A DNA stretch of 15,236 nucleotides, taken from contig CAKUJN010000050.1 in NCBI GenBank assembly GCA_934661735.1, positions 1-15,236 of the forward strand. Direction: 5' to 3'. Source of the DNA: an uncultured Oscillospiraceae bacterium (GTDB lineage: Bacteria; Bacillota; Clostridia; Oscillospirales; Oscillospiraceae). The translations under genes and the position numbers were made by a program. Of the stretch, positions 14,970 through 15,236 are shown in pieces (the stretch's first letter is position 1; the number at the start of each line of letters is the position of its first letter). The notes under the pieces are model-generated. The model did not search any database, was not told the origin of the DNA, and worked only from the letters and a program-made list of their open reading frames with translations.

Positions 14970-14999
14970 AAAAATAAGCCACCTTTCAAAATTCTTTCG

Positions 15000-15064
15000 A
15001 TAAAATAAAAAAAGAGGAACCGCACCGACAAATCATTTCTGAATCATCTGGTGCGGTTCCTCTT
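15000..15064 (-). terminator. Strong minus-strand rho-independent terminator
   Basis: 14-15 bp stem (15012/15013-15026 with 15050-15063/15064) and a 23-nt loop, followed on the minus strand by a T-rich tract (TTTTTTTATTTTAT). It lies 15 nt after the stop codon of the partial gene to the right and so ends that transcript before the remnant membrane-protein gene. Confidence 0.9.
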
Positions 15065-15078
15065 CCGCCGCGCCGGTA

Positions 15079-15236
15079 TTATTCCGGCAGTTCTTCCCGG
15101 TCGCCGTCGATCTGTTCGGCGAAGACTGGGAAACCCTCTGTTTCATTCTGCGCAGGACGGCCTGTTTCCCGTTTCTTCGGAACAGGCGCCCAATCGTCCA
15201 ATCTGAGCTTCAAGCGTTTATCCTTTGTGATGCCGT
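15079..15236 (-). CDS. Unrecognised protein, C-terminal 51 residues (partial)
   Basis: A frame runs in from the right edge on the minus strand and stops at TAA 15081-15079. Its visible tail reads GITKDKRLKLRLDDWAPVP, then a KKRETGRPAQNETEGFPVF stretch and an acidic end (EQIDGDREELPE). It is hydrophilic and charged, with no membrane segment or known motif in the visible part. GC-rich codon choice and a strong terminator 15 nt beyond the stop support it as a real gene. It is presumably part of the integrative element. The family is not recognised from the tail. Confidence 0.65.
   Translation of the reverse strand, partial: GITKDKRLKLRLDDWAPVPKKRETGRPAQNETEGFPVFAEQIDGDREELPE

Larger units (their letters stand above)
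13401..15236. mobile_element. Probable end of an integrative (conjugative) element beside lysS
   Basis: An integrase gene that reads outward toward the 3' end of a housekeeping gene, with phased short repeats beside it, is the Tn916-type end arrangement. Inward lie a decayed membrane-protein gene and an unrecognised gene. Codon use here is less GC-biased than in lysS or ftsEX. The other end and the attachment-site repeat are not in the window, so the boundary near 13393-13450 is an inference. The element may be a remnant rather than mobile. Confidence 0.5.

Noticed and set aside
14722..14982. Minus-strand frame of 86 codons overlapping the remnant membrane-protein gene
   Set aside because: Its translation is Arg/Gly/Pro-rich and shows no membrane helices, while the overlapping frame is a coherent membrane protein; it is a frame shadow.

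Overview
The window looks like chromosomal DNA from a GC-rich gut Firmicute of class Clostridia, most likely Oscillospiraceae/Ruminococcaceae. The reasons are the GC-rich third codon positions, the strong GGAGG ribosome binding sites, the rpmF / der / ribU / ftsEX / greA-lysS gene set, the DUF4830 and YpsA-like SLOG proteins, and a Tn916-type integrase at the right. No rRNA, tRNA or CRISPR was seen. The species cannot be fixed from this sequence.

Left part (1-5373): the 3' end of rpmF (ribosomal protein L32) and its terminator; der (ribosome-assembly GTPase) with its own promoter and terminator; then, on the minus strand, a PAP2-type membrane phosphatase and ribU (riboflavin ECF S-component). 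ribU is preceded by a complete FMN riboswitch and a terminator hairpin. A SLOG-family gene is transcribed divergently from ribU, and the two promoters share almost the same -35 bases. It ends one base from a convergent DUF4830 membrane protein gene. A RsuA/RluB-type pseudouridine synthase follows.

Middle (5500-10839): a cell-wall remodelling cluster. A PucR/CdaR-like regulator with its own promoter is followed by ftsE, ftsX (overlapping ftsE by 14 nt), a PcsB/CwlO-like coiled-coil M23 peptidase, and an S41 (CtpA/B-like) membrane protease behind a terminator-like hairpin. By analogy with FtsEX-PcsB and FtsEX-CwlO, the ABC complex probably gates the secreted peptidoglycan hydrolase.

Right part (10836-13487): a strong promoter drives greA-lysS. 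LysRS carries an appended C-terminal OB-fold tRNA-binding domain and ends at a strong terminator.

Far right (about 13400-15236): what looks like the end of an integrative element beside the 3' end of lysS. It has phased TGACAC repeats, a Tn916-type tyrosine recombinase with all catalytic residues but no normal start codon, a remnant of a small membrane-protein gene (in-frame TGA at codon 3, abrupt end where the integrase frame takes over), a strong terminator, and the C-terminus of an unrecognised gene. The most unusual observations are the apparent deletion scar that joins the integrase to the remnant gene, the LysRS-tRNA-binding fusion, and the regulator-ftsEX-hydrolase-protease cluster.
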